Shown piece after piece: positions 57,042-64,000 of a DNA stretch of 64,000 bases (positions are counted from its first letter, which is position 1; the number at the start of each line of letters is the position of its first letter). Both the position numbers and the translations under genes were made by a program. Origin of the DNA: Kosakonia sp. SMBL-WEM22 (lineage in GTDB: Bacteria > Pseudomonadota > Gammaproteobacteria > Enterobacterales > Enterobacteriaceae); assembly GCF_014490785.1 (NCBI RefSeq), contig NZ_CP051488.1, forward strand, positions 2,666,001 to 2,730,000, in the 5' to 3' direction. The notes beneath the pieces were generated by a model that was given only the letters and a program-made list of their open reading frames with translations, did not search any database and was not told the origin of the DNA.

Positions 57042-58691
57042 ATGTCGAACAAACCTTTCATTTATCAGGATCCGTTTCCACTGGCGAAAGATGAAACGGA
57101 ATACTATCTGCTCAGCCGCGAGCATGTCTCCGTAGCAGAGTTTGAAGGTGAGCAGGTACTGAAAGTCGAGCCACAGGCGTTAACGCTGCTGGCACAACAG
57201 GCTTTCCACGATGCCGCGTTCATGCTGCGACCTTCTCATCAGAAGCAGGTTGCTGCCATTCTGACCGACCCGCAGGCTAGCGAGAACGACAAATACGTTG
57301 CCCTGCAATTCCTGCGTAACTCCGAAATCGCCGCCAAGGGCGTGCTGCCGACCTGTCAGGATACGGGTACCGCCATCATCATGGGCAAAAAGGGCCAGCG
57401 CGTCTGGACCGGCGGCGGTGACGAAGCCGCGCTGGCGCGTGGTGTGTATAACACCTACACCGAAGATAACCTGCGCTATTCGCAGAATGCGCCGCTGGAT
57501 ATGTATAAAGAAGTGAATACCGGCACCAATTTGCCCGCGCAGATTGATCTCTATAGCGTGGATGGCGAAGAGTATAAATTCTTGTGCATCGCCAAAGGCG
57601 GTGGTTCGGCGAATAAAACCTATCTCTATCAGGAGACCAAAGCGCTGATTACCCCGGCGAAGCTGAAAAACTATCTGGTGGAGAAAATGCGCACGCTGGG
57701 TACCGCGGCCTGCCCGCCCTACCATATCGCTTTCGTGATTGGCGGAACTTCAGCTGAGTCCACGCTAAAAACCGTGAAGCTGGCGTCGACCCGCTACTAC
57801 GATGGCCTGCCAACCGAAGGGAATGAGCACGGCCAGGCATTTCGTGACGTTGAACTGGAACAGGCATTGATGGAAGAGGCGCAAAATCTCGGACTTGGCG
57901 CGCAGTTTGGCGGGAAGTACTTTGCGCATGATATCCGCGTGATCCGCCTGCCGCGCCACGGAGCCTCCTGCCCTATCGGCATGGGCGTATCCTGCTCCGC
58001 CGACCGTAACATCAAAGCGAAAATTAACCGCGACGGGATCTGGATTGAGAAAATGGAGGCGAATCCGGCGCACTATATTCCGCAAGAGCTGCGTCAGCAG
58101 GGTGAAGGCGATGTGGCGAAAATCGACCTTAACCAGCCGATGAAAGCGATCCTCGCCCAGCTCTCTGCCTTCCCAGTATCGACCCGCGTTTCGCTTAACG
58201 GCACGATTATTGTGGCCCGCGATATCGCTCACGCGAAGCTGAAAGAGCTGATTGATAATGGCGAAGAGCTGCCGCAGTACGTGAAAGATCACCCGATCTA
58301 CTACGCTGGCCCGGCAAAAACGCCAGAAGGTTATGCTTCCGGTTCGCTTGGCCCAACTACCGCAGGGCGTATGGACTCCTACGTGGAGCTGCTGCAATCT
58401 CATGGCGCGAGCATGATCATGCTGGCAAAAGGCAACCGCAGCCAGCAGGTCACCGATGCTTGTGCCAGACACGGCGGTTTCTATCTGGGAAGTATTGGCG
58501 GCCCAGCTGCCGTACTGGCGCAGCAGAGTATTAAAAGCCTGGAGTGTGTTGCGTACCCGGAACTGGGCATGGAGGCTATCTGGAAGATAGAAGTAGAGAA
58601 TTTCCCGGCGTTTATTCTGGTGGATGATAAAGGCAATGACTTCTTCCAGCAGATCCAGAACAGGCAGTGCGCAGGCTGCAACCAGCGGTGA
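57042..58691 (+). CDS. fumB: Class I (4Fe-4S) fumarase, FumA/FumB type
   Basis: 549 residues (E. coli 548), near-identical in plan to FumA/FumB. Cluster Cys are visible in VLPTCQDTGTA, GASCPIGMGVSCSADRN and the C-terminal half; KGGGSANKTYLYQETKAL, GSLGPTTAGRMDSYV and GFYLGSIGGPAAVLAQ are class I landmarks. It interconverts malate and fumarate with an oxygen-sensitive cluster. I call it fumB-like from context (anaerobic transporter and fumarate reductase), but FumA and FumB cannot be separated by sequence alone. It lies 52 bp after the transporter gene; a strong terminator follows. Confidence 0.88.
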   Translation: MSNKPFIYQDPFPLAKDETEYYLLSREHVSVAEFEGEQVLKVEPQALTLLAQQAFHDAAFMLRPSHQKQVAAILTDPQASENDKYVALQFLRNSEIAAKGVLPTCQDTGTAIIMGKKGQRVWTGGGDEAALARGVYNTYTEDNLRYSQNAPLDMYKEVNTGTNLPAQIDLYSVDGEEYKFLCIAKGGGSANKTYLYQETKALITPAKLKNYLVEKMRTLGTAACPPYHIAFVIGGTSAESTLKTVKLASTRYYDGLPTEGNEHGQAFRDVELEQALMEEAQNLGLGAQFGGKYFAHDIRVIRLPRHGASCPIGMGVSCSADRNIKAKINRDGIWIEKMEANPAHYIPQELRQQGEGDVAKIDLNQPMKAILAQLSAFPVSTRVSLNGTIIVARDIAHAKLKELIDNGEELPQYVKDHPIYYAGPAKTPEGYASGSLGPTTAGRMDSYVELLQSHGASMIMLAKGNRSQQVTDACARHGGFYLGSIGGPAAVLAQQSIKSLECVAYPELGMEAIWKIEVENFPAFILVDDKGNDFFQQIQNRQCAGCNQR

Positions 58692-58701
58692 GTAATAATT
58701 G

Positions 58702-58739
58702 AAAAACCCCCGGCGGATTTACCCGACCGGGGGTTTTTA
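58702..58739 (+). terminator. Terminator of the transporter-fumarase operon
   Basis: AAAAACCCCCGG and CCGGGGGTTTTTAT form a 12-bp stem with a 13-base loop ending in a T-run, about 10 bp after the fumarase stop. Confidence 0.92.
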
Positions 58740-58810
58740 TTGCGTGAATAGCTATGGGTGTTTAGCTGAAATTTACTGGCGTCACTATCCGCGATGCCTC
58801 CGGTGGTGCT

Positions 58811-59185
58811 TTATTCATCATTGCTCACCACCAGCAGCGCATAGAGGGTGGCAATGTAGCGGGCGGGCTGCTGCTCTTTATAGCTGAAAAGAAGCAGCGT
58901 TTTTCCCTGCCCGCCCTCACAACAGTGTGTAGAGTACAGAAGCGCTCCTTCTGGTGCGGTGTAGCGGGTAAAAGCCTCAGGATCGAAGGTGATGGCTTTG
59001 ATTCGGCCTGCCACAGCAGCCTGGATGTGCTCGGGCAGCCGGGCAAAATCCTGGCTTTTGTAGAGATCTGGCTCAATCTGCTGCTGGCAACGCGGGCAAA
59101 GCAATTCGACACATTGATTAAAAATGCCTGTTTCCACACCATCATGCAGCATGACGCGTTTCTTGATGAGTTTGTCGATTTTCAT
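58811..59185 (-). CDS. Hypothetical protein, 124 aa, with CPxC motif
   Basis: Start ATG 59185 is placed by AGGGTG 6 bp upstream; two other ATG/GTG codons lie within 9 bp. Soluble, with a possible zinc site (LLCPRCQQQI) and a second Cys pair (THCCEGGQG). The C-terminal half is beta-rich and ends in a hydrophobic helix (IATLYALLVVSN). First protein of a block leading to the type VI toxin island, all on the minus strand. I do not recognise the family. Confidence 0.6.
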   Translation of the reverse strand: MKIDKLIKKRVMLHDGVETGIFNQCVELLCPRCQQQIEPDLYKSQDFARLPEHIQAAVAGRIKAITFDPEAFTRYTAPEGALLYSTHCCEGGQGKTLLLFSYKEQQPARYIATLYALLVVSNDE

Positions 59186-59228
59186 CTTCATCACCCTGCC
59201 CGGCGTGTTAATAATTCAGACCGACTAT

Positions 59229-59747
59229 TTAGTCATTATCTGTGCTGATATTAATCACATTCACTTTGCCGCCAGTGACATCGAAAGCGATATTTTTGCG
59301 CTTGAGTGAATACATAATCCACTCTTCGCCGTCGCTGTTAGCGGTTTCGCCAGCACCGTAATGCTCAATTACACTCTGTTTCGCGTCGCCAGGCGTAACG
59401 CCGCGCGCGGTGTGCAGTGTTGGGGAGTGCAGCGTTATCTGTCCGATGACGTAACTGTCAATGCTTTTGCCACGCTGCTGCCAGTCGATATTCGCACTGT
59501 AGATATCAAAGCCTGCAAAAATGTGGCGATAAAATTTATAATTTTCATCACCAAACGGCACCTCACCGACAAAATCCTCGCTGTTCTGTTTCCCTAACGC
59601 AGCAAGCAGATTACGATCCCAATTCTGCCCAAGGGTGACTGTCTGTTTATTAATTTCAACGGTGAAGTCATTTTCCGCCAGCGGCGTTTGCGCCGCCTGG
59701 GCAGATAAACCCAACAGCAGCACAAAAACAGGGATGATTCGTCGCAT
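59229..59747 (-). CDS. Exported hypothetical protein, 172 aa
   Basis: From ATG 59747 (GGAAATGTTA upstream) it starts with a signal peptide, RRIIPVFVLLLGLSAQA, cut before AQTPLAEND. The mature domain is about 150 residues, polar, beta-rich, with no Cys. It ends in GGKVNVINISTDND. No family recognised. It lies 30 bp after the exported protein at 59778, so the two are probably co-transcribed; as periplasmic proteins next to a type VI toxin cluster they could be periplasmic antidotes, but nothing in the sequence proves that. Confidence 0.65.
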   Translation of the reverse strand: MRRIIPVFVLLLGLSAQAAQTPLAENDFTVEINKQTVTLGQNWDRNLLAALGKQNSEDFVGEVPFGDENYKFYRHIFAGFDIYSANIDWQQRGKSIDSYVIGQITLHSPTLHTARGVTPGDAKQSVIEHYGAGETANSDGEEWIMYSLKRKNIAFDVTGGKVNVINISTDND

Positions 59748-59777
59748 TAACATTTCCATAGCCAGTCGAAAGATCCG

Positions 59778-60491
59778 CTATTTAAGCCAGCTACCCGCCT
59801 CGTTGACAAGCGTTTTACCCGCCTGCGTCACCACCAGTTTCGGCGGGTTGTAATCCACCCGGTAAAGAACATCACCATTATGGAATTCTGCGCCAGTGAC
59901 GCGGTTTGCACCATCCAGCCGCGTTTTACCATGCAGGCTAATCTGCTGGCTGTCACGGTTCCGTGCGCCGATATATAGCAGATCATCGCAAGGCGTAGTG
60001 AACTCACCGCAATTGTTACGGATCGCAATCATAAAATTATCTGTACGAATAATTTTCGTGGTCGCGCCAGTGTGAACAGCCTCTTTAACCAGGGCGTAAT
60101 TTACCGGAGCATAATAGTCACCGCGTTCAGGCGGTTGCGTAAGATGCCACGCCATTTTGTCACCATCAATAACCAGCGTGGCTTTGCCGTTTTTACCGCC
60201 AAAGCTCGAGTCAAACGTAACAATGGCAGTGTCGTTATCAACTTCGCCGCGCAGATTGTTGTGCTGTTCGTCCGGGCAATCGATGCGGTTACCACGCTGG
60301 GTAATAAAACAATACGACCCGGTAATTTGGTTACTCTGCTGGGATAACTTCAGCGTTAATGTGGACTCGCTGCTTTCACTACCGTGCCACTGCCCGGTGA
60401 AATCCGTTGCCGACGCAGTGCTGGTGCAGCAGGAGAACAAAAAGCCTGCGGCGAAAAAGTAGAGCCTGTAGTCAATTGAATGTCTACCCAT
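59778..60491 (-). CDS. Exported hypothetical protein, 237 aa
   Basis: The N-terminus has a basic end, a hydrophobic segment (LYFFAAGFLFSCCTSTASA) and a likely cleavage site before TDFTGQW. Cys-Cys inside the hydrophobic part is not a classical lipobox. The first mature domain (TDFTGQWHGSESSESTLTL, then TGSYCFITQRGNRIDCPD) is a small beta-barrel-like fold with one Cys pair; a second Cys pair appears in NNCGEFTTPCDD. No family recognised. Upstream of, and probably co-transcribed with, the exported 172-aa protein. Confidence 0.65.
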   Translation of the reverse strand: MGRHSIDYRLYFFAAGFLFSCCTSTASATDFTGQWHGSESSESTLTLKLSQQSNQITGSYCFITQRGNRIDCPDEQHNNLRGEVDNDTAIVTFDSSFGGKNGKATLVIDGDKMAWHLTQPPERGDYYAPVNYALVKEAVHTGATTKIIRTDNFMIAIRNNCGEFTTPCDDLLYIGARNRDSQQISLHGKTRLDGANRVTGAEFHNGDVLYRVDYNPPKLVVTQAGKTLVNEAGSWLK

Positions 60492-60838
60492 AGCGTGCGT
60501 TAGATCCTTATCACTATTCCAGATTCTTAAGGCCCGTAAAAGAACATCAGTGTCGACAAGTCGTCAAGGTCGGCTTTCAATAAAGCATTTTTCCCTGCGG
60601 TTCTAATGACAGCTAATTCCTTTCATAAGAATGGTCGACGGATGTTCCCGTGCCAAGGTCATTAATGCTTCGATATCCAAGGGTTTTTAAGTGCTTTGCA
60701 GAGGAAATTGTGCAGCGCTTCGCCCTCGTTACGGGTTAAGTGATCCATAACCATTTTCTCGTTGAAAGTGAAAGGCGCAGCGACACTGCAAACGCCTATG
60801 CAATTTAAGAGAGTATCTTTTCACTCTGATTTCTCTGC
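60492..60838. other. Intergenic stretch with a possible gene remnant
   Basis: About 350 bp. On the minus strand a short open stretch around 60665-60800 encodes NEKMVMDHLTRNEGEALHN and ends in LKNPWISKH before a stop. It has no ribosome-binding site and no length to speak of, so it may be the decayed tail of a lost gene. Otherwise nothing recognised. Confidence 0.35.
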
Positions 60839-61954
60839 TTAAAGAAAATCTTTATCCGGGGCGTGGTCAAATAGCTCACCCGCAATATTCGCAATCCGTT
60901 TATGCTGAACCAGTTTGTCTTTCCACTCTTGAGGAATACCCGCGTAGCCGTATAGTGCCCCGGCAATTTGCCCGGCTGTAGCCGCAACGCTGTCGGCATC
61001 GTCGCCCAGATTAGCCGCTAATAAAATCGCATCACGGAAATTATCCGTATTCCAGACCGCCCACATCGCCGCTTCGAGCGTGTCGATAACATACGCACTG
61101 GAACGAATCTGATCGCGCGTTTTTTGTTTGTACTCACCGGCATTAATAATAAGCACACGTGAAGCGAGCGGGACGATGTGTGGTAAAAACGTTTTTTCTT
61201 TGTCATAACCGTAGATTAAATGATTCAACAGCAAACCAAGAAAAAAACAGGCTGAAAGGGATTCGGTCGTACCGTGCGTTGCCTGGCTTTGCGCCTGGGA
61301 ATCAAACCATATTCCGCGTACGGTTTTGCGGCGAAATATAGCTACCGGAGCTTCACGAACTAATGCTGCATTACCTGCAGTATTTTTCTCTGTATTACCC
61401 ATCCACGTTTCACCATGCTGGAGGTATTGCTCAAGCGCAAAACGAGTCGTTTTACCGATATCAAAGCAGATGCCATTGCTGCTATTCTCACCCCGCTTAT
61501 ACCAACGCACCAGGCGATTTCGAAAATCCTTAAAATCCAATGTATTATTTTGCAGATAGGTTTCTGCAAGGCACAGCATCATTGAGGTATCACCCGTCCA
61601 CTCGCCAGCCTTAAGCCCGAAGATTCCACCACCTACCAAATCGCTCACTCTGTAACGATCGCGTGCTTGAAATGCAAGCGTCGCCCCTACAGCGTTACCT
61701 ACCGCCAGCCCAACTAATGCGCCAATGGCCTTATCGCGGGCATCAGGAATGGACGTCTGAAGCGGAAGCGCTTTATCCCAGGCATCATATTTTACGGCGG
61801 CAGGATCCGGAGCTTCAGACAATATTTTGCGGACGTTAAGGGGGCGGTAATGACTGTATCGATCGCTATAGATGCTGATTGTTAAGTCATCTGCATGCAA
61901 ATCGATCTTTGGCGACCCTGAAAAGAGAAACAGTATATAGTGGCGAAGTGGCAA
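60839..61954 (-). CDS. ADP-ribosylglycohydrolase (DraG/Tri1-like)
   Basis: 371 residues from TTG 61954. The core begins near residue 72 (DKAIGALVGLAVGNAVGA) and has the metal motifs GEWTGDTSMMLC and NLGDDADSVAATAGQIAGALYG. The usual TDDT is TGDT, so one metal-binding Asp is changed. DraG-fold enzymes remove ADP-ribose from proteins or nucleic acid. In Serratia, Tri1 of this family is the antidote to a type VI PAAR ADP-ribosyltransferase and uses an N-terminal extension to block it; this protein too has about 70 extra N-terminal residues. The frame is open upstream to 62056 with no ATG or GTG. Confidence 0.85.
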   Translation of the reverse strand: MPLRHYILFLFSGSPKIDLHADDLTISIYSDRYSHYRPLNVRKILSEAPDPAAVKYDAWDKALPLQTSIPDARDKAIGALVGLAVGNAVGATLAFQARDRYRVSDLVGGGIFGLKAGEWTGDTSMMLCLAETYLQNNTLDFKDFRNRLVRWYKRGENSSNGICFDIGKTTRFALEQYLQHGETWMGNTEKNTAGNAALVREAPVAIFRRKTVRGIWFDSQAQSQATHGTTESLSACFFLGLLLNHLIYGYDKEKTFLPHIVPLASRVLIINAGEYKQKTRDQIRSSAYVIDTLEAAMWAVWNTDNFRDAILLAANLGDDADSVAATAGQIAGALYGYAGIPQEWKDKLVQHKRIANIAGELFDHAPDKDFL

Positions 61955-62097
61955 AACATTAATCGGTTGCCCGCAATGATGGCATTCACCATCATTGCCT
62001 GAGATAGATTTTGCTAATGAGACTAATTTTGAAAATTTACTTATCTGATGAAAATGTTATTTCAGGTAATAAAACATGCACCAAACCAGAATAACAA

Positions 62098-62484
62098 TCA
62101 GACATTAAAATCATCCGGATATAACAAAGCCAGTCTTTTTTGCGTCTCAGCAAAATTTTTATTGACCTGATGAGGCAGCTGTACTTTCAATCCTTTTCGA
62201 ATCTGTGACGCAATATAAAAAGCGTCGGTCAGTCGCTCAAAGAAAATCTCATCGGAAGTTTCAAACTCTTTTACAGCATACATACCAAAAGTGAGTTCGC
62301 GTAGCTTACTTTTATCCTGCTGGGTACCTTTTACAACATCTCGCAAATATTCCAGCTGCGCAACAATTGATCTGTACATAGGTTCGAGTGCACCAGCATC
62401 CGGGTTACTTTTTATTGCATTGTGCCTTTTGATTGCCAGCCTCAATGCTTTCTCAACATAATCTAATGCAGTTAATTCAGTCAT
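62098..62484 (-). CDS. Tsi6-family immunity protein
   Basis: 128 residues, all helical, with ATG 62484 overlapping the effector stop by 4 bp (ATGA). The pattern ALDYVEKALRLAIKRHN, then QLEYLRDVVKG, LRELTFGMYAVKEFETSD and the ending of the conserved part, RKGLKVQLPHQ, follows Pseudomonas Tsi6, the cytoplasmic antidote of the type VI effector Tse6; a 20-residue tail is extra. This identification is from recalled sequence and from gene order. It should bind and block the C-terminal toxin domain of the PAAR protein encoded just upstream. Confidence 0.82.
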   Translation of the reverse strand: MTELTALDYVEKALRLAIKRHNAIKSNPDAGALEPMYRSIVAQLEYLRDVVKGTQQDKSKLRELTFGMYAVKEFETSDEIFFERLTDAFYIASQIRKGLKVQLPHQVNKNFAETQKRLALLYPDDFNV

Positions 62485-63743
62485 TTAACGGGTGTCCAGG
62501 TATCTCTTTGTGTTGAAAACCATTGTATTCCACCGCCCTCTGTTTGGAAAGGTTTGCCGGGAACAGACCAGGTATCAAGAGCTGGAGTAGCTGTACTTCT
62601 TAGCATCAGCGTTTTCTCCTGCGCCTGGTAAGCAATGACCTCTTTCGGCACTATATCTGTTGTGCCGCGAACCTGGCCAACAGGGTTTATTCCGAGTTTA
62701 GTCGGTGGGGTATTTTCATTCATCGAATACCAGTTGCCCTGCCAGTTACCCGGCGATTGGTTCTGATAGGCTATTTTCCCGCGGTTAATTGTTTCAACCG
62801 AAACCCTTTCTTCAAGGTTAATACCTGACATATATGCGTCAATTTTCCCCTCTTCAACGCCCTGTTTGCGCATGAAATCTTCAACCGTTTTTCTGTTACC
62901 GCGAATGTTGATATCTTTATTTAAATTACCGGTGCGTTCGAACTTCGCATTCAGCTCAGCGCGGCGAGCTGAGACGGCTGGAGCGGGAGCAGGTTGCGCC
63001 ACAGGTTTGCCAGCCCGCCAGGCATTAAACTTCGCCCCGCCTTTAGCACCCAGGCCACCGCCAATGAGTCCGCCAAATAGCATGCTCCATTTTTGACCAT
63101 CGCTGCCCTCACCAAAAAACTCACCGCCAACGTAATTGCCGAGCGTTCCTCCGGTCATGCCACCTGCGGTGCTAAGCAGTGCAATGGCTGGCCCGGCAAT
63201 CACGGCGAGCGCGCCTGCACCAACCCCCAGCATTACCCAGTTGACCCATCCGGGGATCTCCGGGCTGATCTCATCGGTTTGCACCTTTGCACCGCCAATA
63301 AATACATTGGCGGAACCCTTGAAGATCTCTGCGCTGCAGGTTAAACGATCGCTAATGCGCGCAGCAGGATAATTATTGATGTAAACCTTTATCGATCCCT
63401 CTGCGACGCGCTGAGGTGTTCCGCTGTGTTCATCACATTCACCGAGCGACAGATGTGCGCGAATCGCCTTACGGCTGTTGATAAAAACATCAGGAGATCC
63501 CTCCTTCAGCGTCCCGGTAACGTGCCTGGGAGCCCATGACATACTGCCAAGGACTTCTCCAAGGCCTCCGCCTGCGCAAGCGCTGGCCGCAACAGTAGAA
63601 ACGACGACCAGCGCAGCACCACCAGTTACCGCTACGGCAGCGACGCCAAGCAGAGCGCCGCCGATAAGACCCGCAATCATCCAGCCTTTCGACGCCGTAT
63701 GTGCGATCGGATCATCAACTCGCGCAGCTTGGTATTCAGCCAT
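62481..63743 (-). CDS. PAAR-domain type VI secretion effector, Tse6-like
   Basis: 420 residues from ATG 63743, which overlaps the upstream stop by 8 bp. It begins with a prePAAR motif (AARVDDPIAHT) and a first hydrophobic region (about 20-62), then the PAAR domain (about 75-165) with INSRKAIRAHLS and VYINNYPAARISDRLTCSA. A second membrane pair (about 170-225, Gly/Ala-rich) follows, then a Pro/Ala linker and a toxin domain of about 140 residues with DAYMSGINLEERVSVETI, TPPTKLGINP and TEGGGIQWF. The layout equals Tse6, a spike-borne NAD(P)+ glycohydrolase; the same activity is likely here but unproven. Confidence 0.82.
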   Translation of the reverse strand: MAEYQAARVDDPIAHTASKGWMIAGLIGGALLGVAAVAVTGGAALVVVSTVAASACAGGGLGEVLGSMSWAPRHVTGTLKEGSPDVFINSRKAIRAHLSLGECDEHSGTPQRVAEGSIKVYINNYPAARISDRLTCSAEIFKGSANVFIGGAKVQTDEISPEIPGWVNWVMLGVGAGALAVIAGPAIALLSTAGGMTGGTLGNYVGGEFFGEGSDGQKWSMLFGGLIGGGLGAKGGAKFNAWRAGKPVAQPAPAPAVSARRAELNAKFERTGNLNKDINIRGNRKTVEDFMRKQGVEEGKIDAYMSGINLEERVSVETINRGKIAYQNQSPGNWQGNWYSMNENTPPTKLGINPVGQVRGTTDIVPKEVIAYQAQEKTLMLRSTATPALDTWSVPGKPFQTEGGGIQWFSTQRDTWTPVK

Positions 63744-64000
63744 GATTAACATCACTTCCGTTGCGGGCAAGGAAACGCCGGACTCCTTCTAAGGAGTCCA
63801 GGCCGGCAACGCCTTCAAATGTTCGACAGGCAGACAACTGCTGCGCAAGATGGTGCCCGCCCCCCTGCGGCAGTGTCCATAGCGCATAGCGCACGGGCTG
63901 ACTTCCTGGTACGGAAGCGATCCTTAACGCCTGCCCGTCCTGTGCGTAGAGCAAAAATACGCCTTCGCGCGCACGCTGCAGAGGTAGGTGCTGGTAGAGG
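63736..64000 (-). CDS. C-terminal end of a gene upstream of the PAAR effector (runs off window)
   Basis: The minus-strand frame is open from the window edge to a TGA at 63736. The visible 87 residues are soluble, with REGVFLLYAQDGQALRIAS, VRYALWTLPQGGGHHLAQQL and a C-terminal helix LEGVRRFLARN. It overlaps the effector start by 8 bp. By position it should be a type VI adaptor or chaperone for the effector (Tap/DUF4123 or Eag type), but the fragment has no motif that decides this. Confidence 0.6.
   Translation of the reverse strand, partial: LYQHLPLQRAREGVFLLYAQDGQALRIASVPGSQPVRYALWTLPQGGGHHLAQQLSACRTFEGVAGLDSLEGVRRFLARNGSDVNHG

Overview
The window is chromosomal DNA from a gamma-proteobacterium of the family Enterobacteriaceae, most like the Kosakonia/Enterobacter/Klebsiella group. 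This rests on recognisable enteric genes (bluF/bluR, ycgZ-ymgA-ariR, yciE/yciF/yciG, katN, katG, mqo, dcuS/dcuR, class I fumarase), on REP/BIME repeats of the enteric type, and on GC-rich coding DNA with AT-rich promoters. I see no tRNA, rRNA, CRISPR array, transposase or phage gene. It reads as a dense mosaic of accessory metabolic and stress operons.

Layout. 0-2.5 kb: the 5' end of a sugar permease, its likely LacI-type regulator with paired palindromic operators, a protein of unknown function and a SUKH-fold protein. 2.5-6.3 kb: a YdhR-like monooxygenase and the blue-light/cold BluF-BluR regulon with ycgZ-ymgA-ariR and BluR-type operators. 6.3-10.7 kb: a GH15 hydrolase divergent from phosphoketolase. 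11.2-15.7 kb: a four-gene MarR-EmrA-EmrB-MFS efflux operon. 16.5-22.0 kb: a sugar-acid catabolic operon (MHS transporter, enolase-superfamily dehydratase, DapA-like lyase, DgoK, DgoA) facing an IclR regulator. 22.4-36.2 kb: stress and respiration, with yciE-katN, an MBL-fold hydrolase, a DUF1264 lipoprotein, katG, a translationally coupled formate dehydrogenase/DUF1641/cyanide-insensitive-type bd oxidase operon, and yciG and yciF. 36.3-43.6 kb: a GlxA-type regulator, a second GAPDH, and an alcohol/aldehyde dehydrogenase operon with a sigma-54 promoter and a divergent AcoR-like activator. 43.7-48.5 kb: a secreted trypsin-like protease, an alpha/beta hydrolase that lacks its nucleophile elbow, malate:quinone oxidoreductase and a MurQ-like protein. 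48.7-58.7 kb: an anaerobic C4-dicarboxylate module (DcuS/DcuR, ApbE, a soluble NADH:fumarate reductase, a DASS transporter, class I fumarase) with a perfect FNR box. 58.8-64.0 kb: three small proteins (two exported), then a type VI secretion toxin island with a PAAR effector, a Tsi6-type immunity protein and an ADP-ribosylglycohydrolase.

The C4 module makes biochemical sense as a unit: the transporter imports dicarboxylate, fumarase makes fumarate, and the ApbE-flavinylated reductase oxidises NADH with it. The formate dehydrogenase operon pairs a formate oxidoreductase with a quinol oxidase. The toxin island pairs a PAAR effector with one and possibly two antidotes.

The least explained item is a roughly 290-380 bp intergenic repeat present three times (10.7, 15.9 and 38.7 kb). 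It is built of many consecutive hairpins, is always flanked by REP units, and carries no credible gene.
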